A stretch of 64,000 nt of DNA from contig NZ_MKCR01000008.1 of NCBI RefSeq assembly GCF_001855565.1, forward strand, positions 58,323-122,322. The letters are read 5' to 3'. Under the pieces are notes generated by a model that was not told the DNA's origin, made no database searches, and saw only the letters and a list, made by a program, of their open reading frames with translations. A program made the position numbers and the translations under genes. The DNA is from Chromobacterium amazonense (GTDB taxonomy: Bacteria > Pseudomonadota > Gammaproteobacteria > Burkholderiales > Chromobacteriaceae). Shown here in pieces: positions 45,612-54,568 of the stretch (position 1 is its first letter; every line of letters begins with the position of its first letter).

Positions 45612-45645
45612 TTTGTCATTAAGATGAAAATTATTGAATGACAAA
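45612..45645. promoter_or_regulatory. Inverted repeat TTTGTCATT-N16-AATGACAAA in the vioA promoter region
   Basis: Perfect 9-bp arms separated by 16 AT-rich bases, ~140 bp before vioA. Symmetry and spacing suggest a dimeric or tetrameric regulator site. No regulator is assigned. Confidence 0.5.
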
Positions 45646-45785
45646 TCAATTTTTGGTCTGGCCGGAACGGCGCCGCTAGCTAGGAGGGAGCGGCGTCAAC
45701 AGCCGGGCACTGCTCAATCCAAAGCGTCTACCGGTCAGCCAGGCGGCGGCTCGGAGCGACGGCGCACCGTCAAGAGGGAACCACG

Positions 45786-47039
45786 ATGAAGCATTCATCC
45801 GATATCTGCATCGTCGGCGCCGGCATCAGCGGCCTGACTTGCGCCAGCCATCTGCTGGACTCTCCCGCCTGCCGCGGCCTGTCTTTGCGCATTTTCGACA
45901 TGCAGCAAGAGGCTGGCGGCCGCATCCGTTCGAAAACGCTGGACGGCAAGGCGGCGGTCGAGTTGGGCGCGGGGCGCTTTTCCCCGCAGCTGCACCCGCA
46001 TTTCCACAAGACGATGTCGCACTACAGCCAGAAGAGCGAGGTGTATCCGTTCACCCAGCTGAAATTCAAGAGCCATGTCCAGCAGAAGCTGAAGCGGGCG
46101 ATGAGCGAGTTGTCGCCGCGGCTGAAGGAACACGGCAAAGAGCCCTTCCTGCAATTCGTCAGCCGGTTTCAGGGCAGGGACAGCGCGGTAGGCATGATCC
46201 GCTCCATGGGTTATGACGCTTTGTTCCTGCCCGACATCTCGGCCGAGATGGCCTACGACATCGTCGGCAAGCACCCGGAAATCCAGAGCGTGACCGACAA
46301 CGACGCCAACCAGTGGTTTTCTGCGGAAACCGGCTTTGCGGGGCTGATCCAGGGCATCAAGGCCAGGGTCAAGGCGGCGGGCGCGCGCTTCAGCCTGGGC
46401 TATCGCCTGTTGTCGGTGGCGGCGGACGGAGACGGCTACCTGCTGCGGTTCGCCGGGGACGATGGCTGGAAGCTGGAGCATCGCGCGCGGCATCTGATCC
46501 TGGCGATTCCGCCGTCGGCGATGGCGGGGCTGGACGTGGGTTTTCCGGAATCGTGGGGCGGCGCGCGTTACGGCTCCTTGCCGCTGTTCAAGGGTTTCCT
46601 GACTTATGACGAGCCCTGGTGGCTGGATTACAAGCTGGACGACCAGGTGCTGATCGTCGACAACCCGCTGCGCAAGCTCTACTTCAAGGGCGACAAGTAC
46701 CTGTTCTTCTACACCGACAGCGAGATGGCCAATCACTGGCGCGGCGCGCTGGCAGAGGGCGAGGAGCATTATCTGGCGCAGGTGCGCGGCCATCTGGCCG
46801 GCGCGCTGGGCATCGCTGCCGAACGCATCCCGCAGCCCCGCTCGCATCTGCACAAGTACTGGGCGCACGGTGTCGAATTCTGCCGCGACAGCGACATAGG
46901 CCACCCCTCCGCGCTGAGCCACCGCGACAACGGCATCATTGCCTGTTCCGACGCTTATACCGAGCACTGCGGCTGGATGGAGGGCGGCTTGCTCAGCGCG
47001 CGCGAAGCCAGCCGGCTGCTGCTGCAGCGCCTCTCCTGA
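45786..47039 (+). CDS. vioA: L-tryptophan oxidase, violacein pathway
   Basis: 417 residues, the expected size. A flavin amine oxidase that converts L-tryptophan to indole-3-pyruvate imine. The FAD dinucleotide motif is at residues 8-25 ([15 protein letters not shown]), followed by EAGGRIRSK; the C-terminal FAD contact is in [21 protein letters not shown] ribosome site. First gene of vioABCDE; the stop is 70 bases before vioB. Confidence 0.97.
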   Translation: MKHSSDICIVGAGISGLTCASHLLDSPACRGLSLRIFDMQQEAGGRIRSKTLDGKAAVELGAGRFSPQLHPHFHKTMSHYSQKSEVYPFTQLKFKSHVQQKLKRAMSELSPRLKEHGKEPFLQFVSRFQGRDSAVGMIRSMGYDALFLPDISAEMAYDIVGKHPEIQSVTDNDANQWFSAETGFAGLIQGIKARVKAAGARFSLGYRLLSVAADGDGYLLRFAGDDGWKLEHRARHLILAIPPSAMAGLDVGFPESWGGARYGSLPLFKGFLTYDEPWWLDYKLDDQVLIVDNPLRKLYFKGDKYLFFYTDSEMANHWRGALAEGEEHYLAQVRGHLAGALGIAAERIPQPRSHLHKYWAHGVEFCRDSDIGHPSALSHRDNGIIACSDAYTEHCGWMEGGLLSAREASRLLLQRLS

Positions 47040-47109
47040 CGCGCCGGCTTGGACGCAGCATCTGGCCGCTTCAGCGGGCCAAAGTCGGCCACCATCCATC
47101 GGGAGACAC

Positions 47110-50106
47110 ATGAGCATTCTGGATTTTCCACGCATCCATTTCCGCGGCTGGGCGCGCGTCAACGCGCCCACCGCCAACCGCGATCCGCACGGCCAGATCG
47201 ACATGGCCAGCAATACGGTGGCCATGGCCGGCGAACCCTTCGACCTCGCGCGCCATCCGACCGAGTTCCACCGCCACCTGCGGTCGCTGGGGCCGCGTTT
47301 CGGCCTGGACGGCCGGCCTGACCCGGAAGGGCCGTTCAGCCTGGCCGAGGGCTACAACGCGGCCGGCAACAACCACTTCTCCTGGGAGAACGCCACCGTC
47401 AGCCACGTGCAGTGGGACGGCGGGGACGCGGACCGCTGCGATGGCCTGGTCGGCGCCAAGCTGGCGCTGTGGGGGCATTACAACGACTACCTGCGCACCA
47501 CCTTCAACCGCGCGCGATGGGTGGACAGCGACCCCACCCGCCGCGACGCGGCGCAGATCTACGCCGGGCAGTTCACGATCAGCCCGGCCGGCGCCGGACC
47601 GGGCACGCCGTGGCTGTTCACCGCCGACATCGACGACAGCTACGGCGCGCGCTGGACGCGCGGCGGCCACATCGCCGAGCGCGGCGGCCATTTCCTGGAC
47701 GAGGAGTTCGGCCTGGCGCGGCTGTTCCAGTTCTCGGTGCCCAAAGACCATCCGCACTTCCTCTTCCACCCTGGGCCGTTCGATTCCGAAGCCTGGCGCA
47801 GGCTGCAGCTGGCGCTGGAGGACGACGACGTGCTCGGCCTGACGGTGCAGTACGCGCTGTTCAATATGTCGACGCCGCCGCAACCCAACTCGCCGGTGTT
47901 CCACGACATGGTCGGCGTGGTCGGCCTGTGGCGGCGCGGTGAACTGGCCAGCTACCCGGCCGGCCGGCTGCTGCGTCCGCGCCAGCCCGGGCTGGGCGAT
48001 CTGACGCTGCGCGTAAGCGGCGGCCGCGTGGCGCTGAATCTGGCCTGCGCCATTCCGTTCTCCACCCGGGCGGCGCAGCCGTCCGCGCCGGACAGGCTGA
48101 CGCCCGATCTCGGGGCCAAGCTGCCGTTGGGCGACCTGCTGCTGCGCGACGAGGACGGCGCGTTGCTGGCGCGGGTGCCGCAGGTGCTGTACCAGGATTA
48201 CTGGACGAACCACGGCATCGTCGACCTGCCGCTGCTGCGCGAGCCCAGTGGCTCGCTGACGCTGTCCAGCGAGTTGGCCGAATGGCGCGAGCAGGACTGG
48301 GTCACGCAGTCCGACGCCTCCAATCTTTACCTGGAAGCGCCGGACCGCCGCCACGGCCGCTTCTTTCCGGAAAACATCGCGCTGCGCAGCTATTTCCGCG
48401 GCGAGGCCCGCGCGCGCCTGGACATTCCCCACCGGATCGAGGGGATGGGTCTGGTCGGCGTGGAGTCGCGCCAGGACGGCATTTCCACTGAATGGCAGCT
48501 AACCGGCCTGCGGCCTGGCCCGGCGCGCATCGTGCTCGACGACGGCGCGGAGGCGATCACGCTGCGGGTGCTGCCGGACGACTGGGCGCTGGACGACGCG
48601 ACGGTGGAGGAGGTCGATTACGCCTTCCTGTACCGCCACGTGATGGCCTATTACGAGCTGGTCTACCCGTTCATGTCCGACAAGGTGTTCAGCCTGGCCG
48701 ACCGCTGCAAGTGCGAGACCTACGCCAGGCTGATGTGGCAGATGTGCGATCCGCAGAACCGGAACAAGAGCTACTACATGCCCAGCACCCGCGAGCTGTC
48801 GGCGCCCAAGGCCAGGCTGTTCCTCAAGTATCTGGCCCATGTCGAGGGCCAGGCCAGGCTGCAGGCGCCGCCGCCGGCTGGGCCGGCGCGCATCGAGAGC
48901 AAAGCCCAGCTGGCGGCCGAGCTGCGCAAGGCGGTGGATCTGGAGTTGTCGGTGATGCTGCAGTACCTGTACGCCGCCTATTCCATTCCCAATTACGCCC
49001 AGGGCCAGCAGCGGGTGCGCGACGGCGCGTGGACGGCGGAGCAGCTGCAGCTGGCCTGCGGCGGCGGCGACCGGCGCCGCGACGGCGGCATCCGCGCCGC
49101 GCTGCTGGAGATCGCCCACGAGGAGATGATCCATTACCTGGTGGTCAACAATCTGCTGATGGCGCTGGGCGAGCCGTTCTACGCCGGCGTGCCGCTGATG
49201 GGCGAGGCGGCGCGGCAGGCGTTCGGCCTGGACACCGAATTCGCGCTGGAGCCGTTCTCCGAATCGACGCTGGCGCGCTTCGTCCGGCTGGAATGGCCGC
49301 ACTTCATCCCCGCGCCGGGCAAATCCATCGCCGACTGCTACGCCGCCATCCGCCAGGCCTTTCTCGATCTGCCCGACCTGTTCGGCGGCGAGGCCGGCAA
49401 GCGCGGCGGCGAGCACCACTTGTTCCTCAACGAGCTGACCAACCGCGCCCATCCCGGCTATCAGCTGGAGGTGTTCGACCGCGACAGCGCGCTGTTCGGC
49501 ATCGCCTTCGTCACCGAGCAGGGCGAGGGCGGCGCGCTGGACTCGCCGCATTACGAGCATTCGCATTTCCAGCGGCTGCGGGAGTTGTCGGCCCGCATCA
49601 TGGCGCAGCCCGCGCCGTTCGAGCCGGCCTTGCCGGCGCTGCGCAACCCGGTGCTGGACGAGTCGACAGGCTGCCAGCGCGTGGCGGACGGACGAGCGCG
49701 CGCGTTCATGGCGCTGTACCAGGGCGTGTACGAGCTGATGTTCGCGATGATGGCGCAGCACTTCGCGGTCAAGCCGCTGGGCAGCCTCAGGCGCTCGCGG
49801 CTGATGAACGCGGCGATCGACTTGATGACCGGCTTGCTGCGGCCGCTGTCCTGCGCGCTGATGAACCTGCCATCCGGCGTCGCCGGACGCACCGCCGGGC
49901 CGCCGCTGCCGGGGCCGGTGGACACGCGCAGCTACGACGACTACGCGCTGGGCTGCCGAATGCTGGCGCGGCGCTGCGAGCGCCTGCTGGAGCAGGCGTC
50001 GATGCTGGAGCCGGGCTGGCTGCCCGACGCGCAAATGGAACTGCTGGATTTCTACCGCCGGCAGATGCTGGATTTGGCTTGTGGAAAGCTTTCTAGAGAG
50101 GCCTGA
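47110..50106 (+). CDS. vioB: Iminophenylpyruvate dimer synthase, violacein pathway
   Basis: 998 residues from the ATG at 47110. It couples two indole-3-pyruvate imines. The N-terminal half begins MSILDFPRIHFRGWARVN, characteristic of VioB/RebD. A ferritin-like domain spans roughly 610-830 with LELSVMLQYLYAAYSIPNYA and LEIAHEEMIHYLVVNNLL. The frame is open further upstream into vioA, but the start with GGGAGAC is clear. Only one base separates it from vioC. Confidence 0.97.
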   Translation: MSILDFPRIHFRGWARVNAPTANRDPHGQIDMASNTVAMAGEPFDLARHPTEFHRHLRSLGPRFGLDGRPDPEGPFSLAEGYNAAGNNHFSWENATVSHVQWDGGDADRCDGLVGAKLALWGHYNDYLRTTFNRARWVDSDPTRRDAAQIYAGQFTISPAGAGPGTPWLFTADIDDSYGARWTRGGHIAERGGHFLDEEFGLARLFQFSVPKDHPHFLFHPGPFDSEAWRRLQLALEDDDVLGLTVQYALFNMSTPPQPNSPVFHDMVGVVGLWRRGELASYPAGRLLRPRQPGLGDLTLRVSGGRVALNLACAIPFSTRAAQPSAPDRLTPDLGAKLPLGDLLLRDEDGALLARVPQVLYQDYWTNHGIVDLPLLREPSGSLTLSSELAEWREQDWVTQSDASNLYLEAPDRRHGRFFPENIALRSYFRGEARARLDIPHRIEGMGLVGVESRQDGISTEWQLTGLRPGPARIVLDDGAEAITLRVLPDDWALDDATVEEVDYAFLYRHVMAYYELVYPFMSDKVFSLADRCKCETYARLMWQMCDPQNRNKSYYMPSTRELSAPKARLFLKYLAHVEGQARLQAPPPAGPARIESKAQLAAELRKAVDLELSVMLQYLYAAYSIPNYAQGQQRVRDGAWTAEQLQLACGGGDRRRDGGIRAALLEIAHEEMIHYLVVNNLLMALGEPFYAGVPLMGEAARQAFGLDTEFALEPFSESTLARFVRLEWPHFIPAPGKSIADCYAAIRQAFLDLPDLFGGEAGKRGGEHHLFLNELTNRAHPGYQLEVFDRDSALFGIAFVTEQGEGGALDSPHYEHSHFQRLRELSARIMAQPAPFEPALPALRNPVLDESTGCQRVADGRARAFMALYQGVYELMFAMMAQHFAVKPLGSLRRSRLMNAAIDLMTGLLRPLSCALMNLPSGVAGRTAGPPLPGPVDTRSYDDYALGCRMLARRCERLLEQASMLEPGWLPDAQMELLDFYRRQMLDLACGKLSREA

Positions 50107-50107
50107 A

Positions 50108-51397
50108 ATGAAAAGAGCAATCATAGTCGGAGGCGGGCTCGCCGGCGGGCTGACCGCCATCTACCTGGCGAAGCGCGGCTACGAGGTCCACGTGGTGGAA
50201 AAGCGCGGCGACCCGCTGCAAGACCTGTCGTCCTATGTGGACGTGGTCAGCTCGCGGGCCATAGGCGTCAGCATGACCGTGCGCGGCATCAAGGCGGTGC
50301 TGGCCGCCGGCATACCGCGCGCGGAACTGGACGCCTGCGGCGAACCCATCGTGGCGATGGCGTTTTCCGTCGGCGGCCAGTACCGGATGCGGGAGCTCAA
50401 GCCGCTGGAGGATTTCCGCCCGCTGTCGCTGAACCGCGCGGCGTTCCAGAAGCTGCTGAACAAGTACGCCAACCTGGCCGGCGTCCGCTACTACTTCGAG
50501 CATAAGTGCCTGGACGTGGACCTCGACGGCAAGTCGGTGCTGATCCAGGGCAAGGACGGCCAGCCGCAGCGCTTGCAGGGCGATATGATCATCGGCGCCG
50601 ACGGCGCGCACTCGGCGGTGCGGCAGGCGATGCAGAGCGGGCTGCGCCGCTTCGAGTTCCAGCAGTCTTTCTTCCGCCACGGCTACAAGACGCTGGTGCT
50701 GCCGGACGCGGCGGCGCTGGGCTACCGCAAGGACACGCTGTATTTCTTCGGCATGGACTCCGGCGGCCTGTTCGCAGGCCGCGCCGCCACCATCCCGGAC
50801 GGCAGCGTCAGCATCGCGGTCTGCCTGCCCTATAGCGGCAGCCCCAGCCTGACCACCACAGACGAGCCGACGATGCGCGCCTTCTTCGACCGCTACTTCG
50901 CCAAGCTGCCGCGGGATGCGCGCGACGAGATGCTGCGCCAGTTCCTGGCCAAACCCAGCAACGACCTGATCAACGTCCGCTCCAGCACCTTTCATTACAA
51001 GGGCAATGTGCTGCTGCTGGGCGACGCCGCCCACGCCACCGCGCCTTTCCTCGGCCAGGGCATGAATATGGCGCTGGAGGACGCGCGCGCCTTCGTCGAG
51101 CTGCTGGACCGCCACCAGGGCGACCAGGACAAGGCCTTTCCCGAGTTCACCGAGCTGCGCAAGGTGCAGGCCGACGCGATGCAGGACATGGCGCGCGCCA
51201 ACTACGACGTGCTCAGCTGCTCCAATCCCATCTTCTTCATGCGGGCCCGCTACACCCGCTACATGCATAGCAAGTTTCCCGGCCTTTACCCGCCGGACAT
51301 GGCGGAGAAGCTGTACTTCACGTCCGAGCCGTACGACAGACTGCAGCAGATCCAGAGAAAACAGAACGTTTGGTACAAGATAGGGAGGGTCAACTGA
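50108..51397 (+). CDS. vioC: Violacein synthase (FAD monooxygenase)
   Basis: 429 residues, the known length. The N-terminal FAD motif IIVGGGLAGGLTAIYLAKRG and the second FAD motif in LLGDAAHATAPFLGQGMN near residue 305 mark a group A flavoprotein hydroxylase. It hydroxylates the second indole at C2 to give the oxindole of violacein. Its stop overlaps the vioD start by one base (TGATG). Confidence 0.97.
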   Translation: MKRAIIVGGGLAGGLTAIYLAKRGYEVHVVEKRGDPLQDLSSYVDVVSSRAIGVSMTVRGIKAVLAAGIPRAELDACGEPIVAMAFSVGGQYRMRELKPLEDFRPLSLNRAAFQKLLNKYANLAGVRYYFEHKCLDVDLDGKSVLIQGKDGQPQRLQGDMIIGADGAHSAVRQAMQSGLRRFEFQQSFFRHGYKTLVLPDAAALGYRKDTLYFFGMDSGGLFAGRAATIPDGSVSIAVCLPYSGSPSLTTTDEPTMRAFFDRYFAKLPRDARDEMLRQFLAKPSNDLINVRSSTFHYKGNVLLLGDAAHATAPFLGQGMNMALEDARAFVELLDRHQGDQDKAFPEFTELRKVQADAMQDMARANYDVLSCSNPIFFMRARYTRYMHSKFPGLYPPDMAEKLYFTSEPYDRLQQIQRKQNVWYKIGRVN

Positions 51398-52518
51398 TGA
51401 AGATTCTGGTCATAGGCGCGGGGCCGGCCGGCCTGGTGTTCGCCAGCCAACTGAAACAGGCGCGTCCGCAGTGGGCGATAGATATCGTCGAAAAGAACGA
51501 CGAGCAGGAAGTGCTGGGCTGGGGCGTGGTGCTGCCGGGGAAGCCCGGCCAGCATCCGGCCAATCCACTGTCCTACCTGGACGCGCCGGAAAGGCTGAAT
51601 CCGCAGTTCCTGGAAGACTTCAAGCTGGTGCATCACAACGAGCCCAGCCTGATGAGCACCGGCGTGCTGCTGTGCGGCGTGGAGCGCCGCGGCCTGGTGC
51701 ACGCCTTGCGCGACAAGTGCCGTTCGCAGGGTATCGCCATCCGCTTTGAATCGCCGCTGCTGGAGCATGGCGAGCTGCCGCTGGCCGACTACGACCTGGT
51801 GGTGCTGGCCAACGGCGTCAATCACAAGACCGCCCACTTCACCGAGGTGCTGGCGCCGCAAGTGGATTACGGCCGCAACAAATACATCTGGTACGGCACC
51901 CGCCAGCTGTTCGACCAGATGAACCTGGTGTTCCGCGCCCACGGCAAGGACATCTTCATCGCCCATGCTTACAAGTACTCGGACAAGATGAGCACCTTCG
52001 TCGTCGAGTGCAGCGAGGAGACCTATGCCCGCGCCCGCCTGGGCGAGATGTCGGAAGAGGCGTCGGCCGAATACGTGGCCAAGGTGTTCCAGGCCGAGCT
52101 GGGCGGCCACGGCCTGGTGAGCCAGCCCGGCCTCGGCTGGCGCAACTTCATGACCCTGAGCCACGACCGCTGCCACGACGGCAAGCTGGTGCTGCTGGGC
52201 GACGCGCTGCAGTCCGGCCACTTCTCCATCGGCCACGGCACCACGATGGCGGTGGTGGTGGCCCAGCTGCTGGTGAAGGCGCTGTGCACCGAGGACGGCG
52301 TGCCGGCCGCGCTGCGGAGTTTCGAAGCGCGCGCGCTGCCGCTGGTCCAGCTGTTCCGCGGCCATGCCGACAACAGCCGGGTCTGGTTCGAGACGGTGGA
52401 CGAGCGCATGCACCTGTCCAGCGCCGAGTTCGTGCAGAGCTTCGACGCGCGCCGCAAGTCGCTGCCGCCGATGCCGGAAGCGCTGGCGCAGAACCTGCGC
52501 TACGCGCTGCAACGCTGA
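51397..52518 (+). CDS. vioD: Protodeoxyviolaceinate monooxygenase
   Basis: 373 residues. FAD motif ILVIGAGPAGLVFASQLK at the N-terminus and GDALQSGHFSIGHGTTMA near residue 268. It hydroxylates indole C5 of protodeoxyviolaceinic acid. GGGAGG lies before the ATG, inside vioC. Confidence 0.97.
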   Translation: MKILVIGAGPAGLVFASQLKQARPQWAIDIVEKNDEQEVLGWGVVLPGKPGQHPANPLSYLDAPERLNPQFLEDFKLVHHNEPSLMSTGVLLCGVERRGLVHALRDKCRSQGIAIRFESPLLEHGELPLADYDLVVLANGVNHKTAHFTEVLAPQVDYGRNKYIWYGTRQLFDQMNLVFRAHGKDIFIAHAYKYSDKMSTFVVECSEETYARARLGEMSEEASAEYVAKVFQAELGGHGLVSQPGLGWRNFMTLSHDRCHDGKLVLLGDALQSGHFSIGHGTTMAVVVAQLLVKALCTEDGVPAALRSFEARALPLVQLFRGHADNSRVWFETVDERMHLSSAEFVQSFDARRKSLPPMPEALAQNLRYALQR

Positions 52519-52527
52519 GGAGGCCGC

Positions 52528-53103
52528 ATGGAAAACCAGGAACCGCCGCTGCTGCCGGCGCGCTGGAGCAGCGCCTACGTGTCGTACTGGAGCCCGATGC
52601 TGCCGGATGACCAGCTGACGTCCGGCTACTGCTGGTTCGACTACGAGCGCGACATCTGTCGCATCGACGGGCTGTTCAATCCCTGGTCTGAGCGCGACAC
52701 CGGCTACCGGCTGTGGATGTCCGAGGTCGGCAACGCCGCCAGCGGCCGCACCTGGAAGCAGAAGGTGGCCTACGGCCGCGAGCGGACCGCCGCCGGCGAG
52801 CAGCTGTGCGAGCGTCCGCTGGACGACGAGACCGGCCCCTTCGCGGAGCTGTTCCTGCCGCGCGACGTGCTGCGCCGGCTGGGCGCCCGCCATATCGGCC
52901 GTCGGGAGGTGCTGGGCCGCGCGGCCGACGGCTGGCGCTACCAGCGTCCGGGCAAGGGGCCGTCCACGTTGTACCTGGACGCCGCCAGCGGCATCCCGCT
53001 GCGCATGGTCACAGGCGACGAGGCCGCGCGCGCTTCCGTGCGCGACTTTCCCAATGCCAGCGAGGCGGCCATCCCCTGCGAAGTTTTCGCCGCGAACCGT
53101 TAA
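52528..53103 (+). CDS. vioE: Violacein biosynthesis enzyme VioE
   Basis: 191 residues, the known size. A cofactor-free enzyme with a lipoprotein-carrier-like fold that rearranges the VioB product to protodeoxyviolaceinic acid through a 1,2-indole shift. Contains WSSAYVSYWSPMLPDDQLTS and CWFDYERDICRIDGLFNPW. Last gene of the operon, 9 bases after vioD. Confidence 0.97.
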   Translation: MENQEPPLLPARWSSAYVSYWSPMLPDDQLTSGYCWFDYERDICRIDGLFNPWSERDTGYRLWMSEVGNAASGRTWKQKVAYGRERTAAGEQLCERPLDDETGPFAELFLPRDVLRRLGARHIGRREVLGRAADGWRYQRPGKGPSTLYLDAASGIPLRMVTGDEAARASVRDFPNASEAAIPCEVFAANR

Positions 53104-53120
53104 CGCTAGAGCGGCAATGG

Positions 53121-53155
53121 AAACGGGGCGGCCACGCGGTCGCCCCGTTTGTCTT
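53121..53155 (+). terminator. Terminator of the violacein operon
   Basis: Stem AAACGGGGCGGCC/GGTCGCCCCGTTT with one mismatch and a short loop, then GTCTTT, 17 bases after the vioE stop. Confidence 0.85.
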
Positions 53156-53285
53156 TGGAACCTGGCGTTCAGGCGGGATCCGGGGCCAAGGCTGGCAGTG
53201 CCGCGCTACGCTGCCAGAACGGCTGGTCGCGCCAGGGCGTCTCCAACCCCATCAGCGCGGGCCCGTCCGGCAGCGCGGTAGCGTA

Positions 53286-53458
53286 CTAGCAACCATGCGG
53301 GCTGGACTCCACCTGCGAATGGGCGATGTAGCGGTAGTTGTTGCCGTTGGCCGGGGCGTCCGGCTGTCGCCACAGACTTTATCCTCGGCGCTGAGCTGGC
53401 CGCTGACGCGGTCGAGCAGCATGCCGAACGGTTTTTTGGAGTCGGCCTGGGTAGTCAT
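53286..53458 (-). pseudogene. Small gene with an apparent single-base frameshift
   Basis: The ATG at 53458 has a GGAGG site 5 bases upstream and encodes MTTQADSKKPFGMLLDRVSG and SAEDKV. After this the frame turns into low-complexity TATTTATS sequence, while the -1 frame gives a natural-looking WRQPDAPANGNNYRYIAHSQ and a stop at 53286. Adding one base near 53378 would give a 57-residue protein. Either a pseudogene or a sequence error. It lies 54 bases after the 279-residue unknown gene and is probably co-transcribed with it. Confidence 0.6.
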
Positions 53459-53512
53459 GTAGCCTCCGCGCGTGATGATGGCGCATGCCGAGCGGCGCGC
53501 GCCTTCCTGCGT

Positions 53513-54352
53513 TCAGCGCTTGATCAGCGTGGCGACGGATATGTGCGGCCAGACGATGCCATCGAATACCAGCAGCACGGTCTGCGTGTACTGAAGCTGC
53601 AGGAACTGGCTGCCGTCCGGGCGCTGCACGGTTTCGATCCAGAATATCGAATTCATCTCCGTGGCGTTGGCGTTGACCACGATGAAGGGAATGTTGACGA
53701 CGGCGCCGACGTTCTTGGAGCTTACCGGCAGATTGGTGGTATTGACGATCCTCAGCCCTTGCTCCGCCTGCTGGCTCAGCACATTGACCAAGGCCTGGTT
53801 GGGGTTTTGCATGTCGAAGCCCGGCGGGAACTGGCCGTTCAAATACGGGTCGATGTAGCCCAACGGCGGCTGCGGGGTGCCTGGCAGCAGGGTGGGCAGC
53901 GGGCTGACGGGGTCGATGACGGGGGCGCGAGCCTCGCTGGAGGCCTGGCCTTGCGCCAGCAAGGAGTCGCCATGCGGAATGGTGGCCTGGCGCACGATGG
54001 TGGACGGCGCGTCCGGATCGCTGGTGGGCGGCACATTCAGCCACAGGCCAGGCTCTGTATGGATGCCCTCGTCGGTGGCGGCGTCGTTGACCTGCTGCAG
54101 ATAGGTGAGTCCGTACAGGAGAATGTCGTCCTGTTTCGAGCCGCGGTTGGGAATCGGGCCGCCGATGGGCGTGAAAGTCAGGGTTTCCTTGGTGGCGTTG
54201 ACGATCAGACGGAAGATTTGCTTGTTCTGGAAGTCCGGCACGGCGATCAGGTTATAGCCATGTCCCACCCAGGTGCCGGGTAGTTCGGCAAGCGGTCCCA
54301 GATTGTGCTGGGCTTGTTTGATTGGTGTGGCGGCGCGTTGCAGCAGATTCAT
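53513..54352 (-). CDS. Unrecognised protein with a nitrobindin-like N-terminal motif
   Basis: 279 residues from the ATG at 54352, which has GGGAGAG upstream; the frame is open to 54397. There is no signal peptide or membrane helix. LAELPGTWVGHGYNLIAVPD near residue 20 recalls the opening of haem-binding nitrobindin/THAP4-like barrels, but the rest is not recognised. A proline-rich middle (PTLLPGTPQPPLGYIDPYL) is followed by a C-terminal beta-rich part (NSIFWIETVQRPDGSQFLQL). Divergent from a membrane protein with an HhH-like domain. Confidence 0.6.
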   Translation of the reverse strand: MNLLQRAATPIKQAQHNLGPLAELPGTWVGHGYNLIAVPDFQNKQIFRLIVNATKETLTFTPIGGPIPNRGSKQDDILLYGLTYLQQVNDAATDEGIHTEPGLWLNVPPTSDPDAPSTIVRQATIPHGDSLLAQGQASSEARAPVIDPVSPLPTLLPGTPQPPLGYIDPYLNGQFPPGFDMQNPNQALVNVLSQQAEQGLRIVNTTNLPVSSKNVGAVVNIPFIVVNANATEMNSIFWIETVQRPDGSQFLQLQYTQTVLLVFDGIVWPHISVATLIKR

Positions 54353-54568
54353 GTATCGACTCTCCCACGTAAATGTGCGGACGGTAGTGCCCTTCAAACG
54401 AACGATTCCTCTTGCAAGTGCTTCATGCCATGTAAGTGTTATTACTTATCCATGTTGGCACAATGGAATATTTGGCATGTGCTGGTTATAGATAGGGCAG
54501 AGGCGATGTCAAGACGCGCGCAACGGGGCGGCCGGGCGCGGTTTACGTTCACCACAATGGAGAGAATG
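54353..54568. other. Divergent promoter region between two unrecognised genes
   Basis: The AT-rich centre (54420-54495) contains AAGT-GTTATT-ACTT, a short palindrome. It presumably holds promoters for both directions. Confidence 0.4.
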
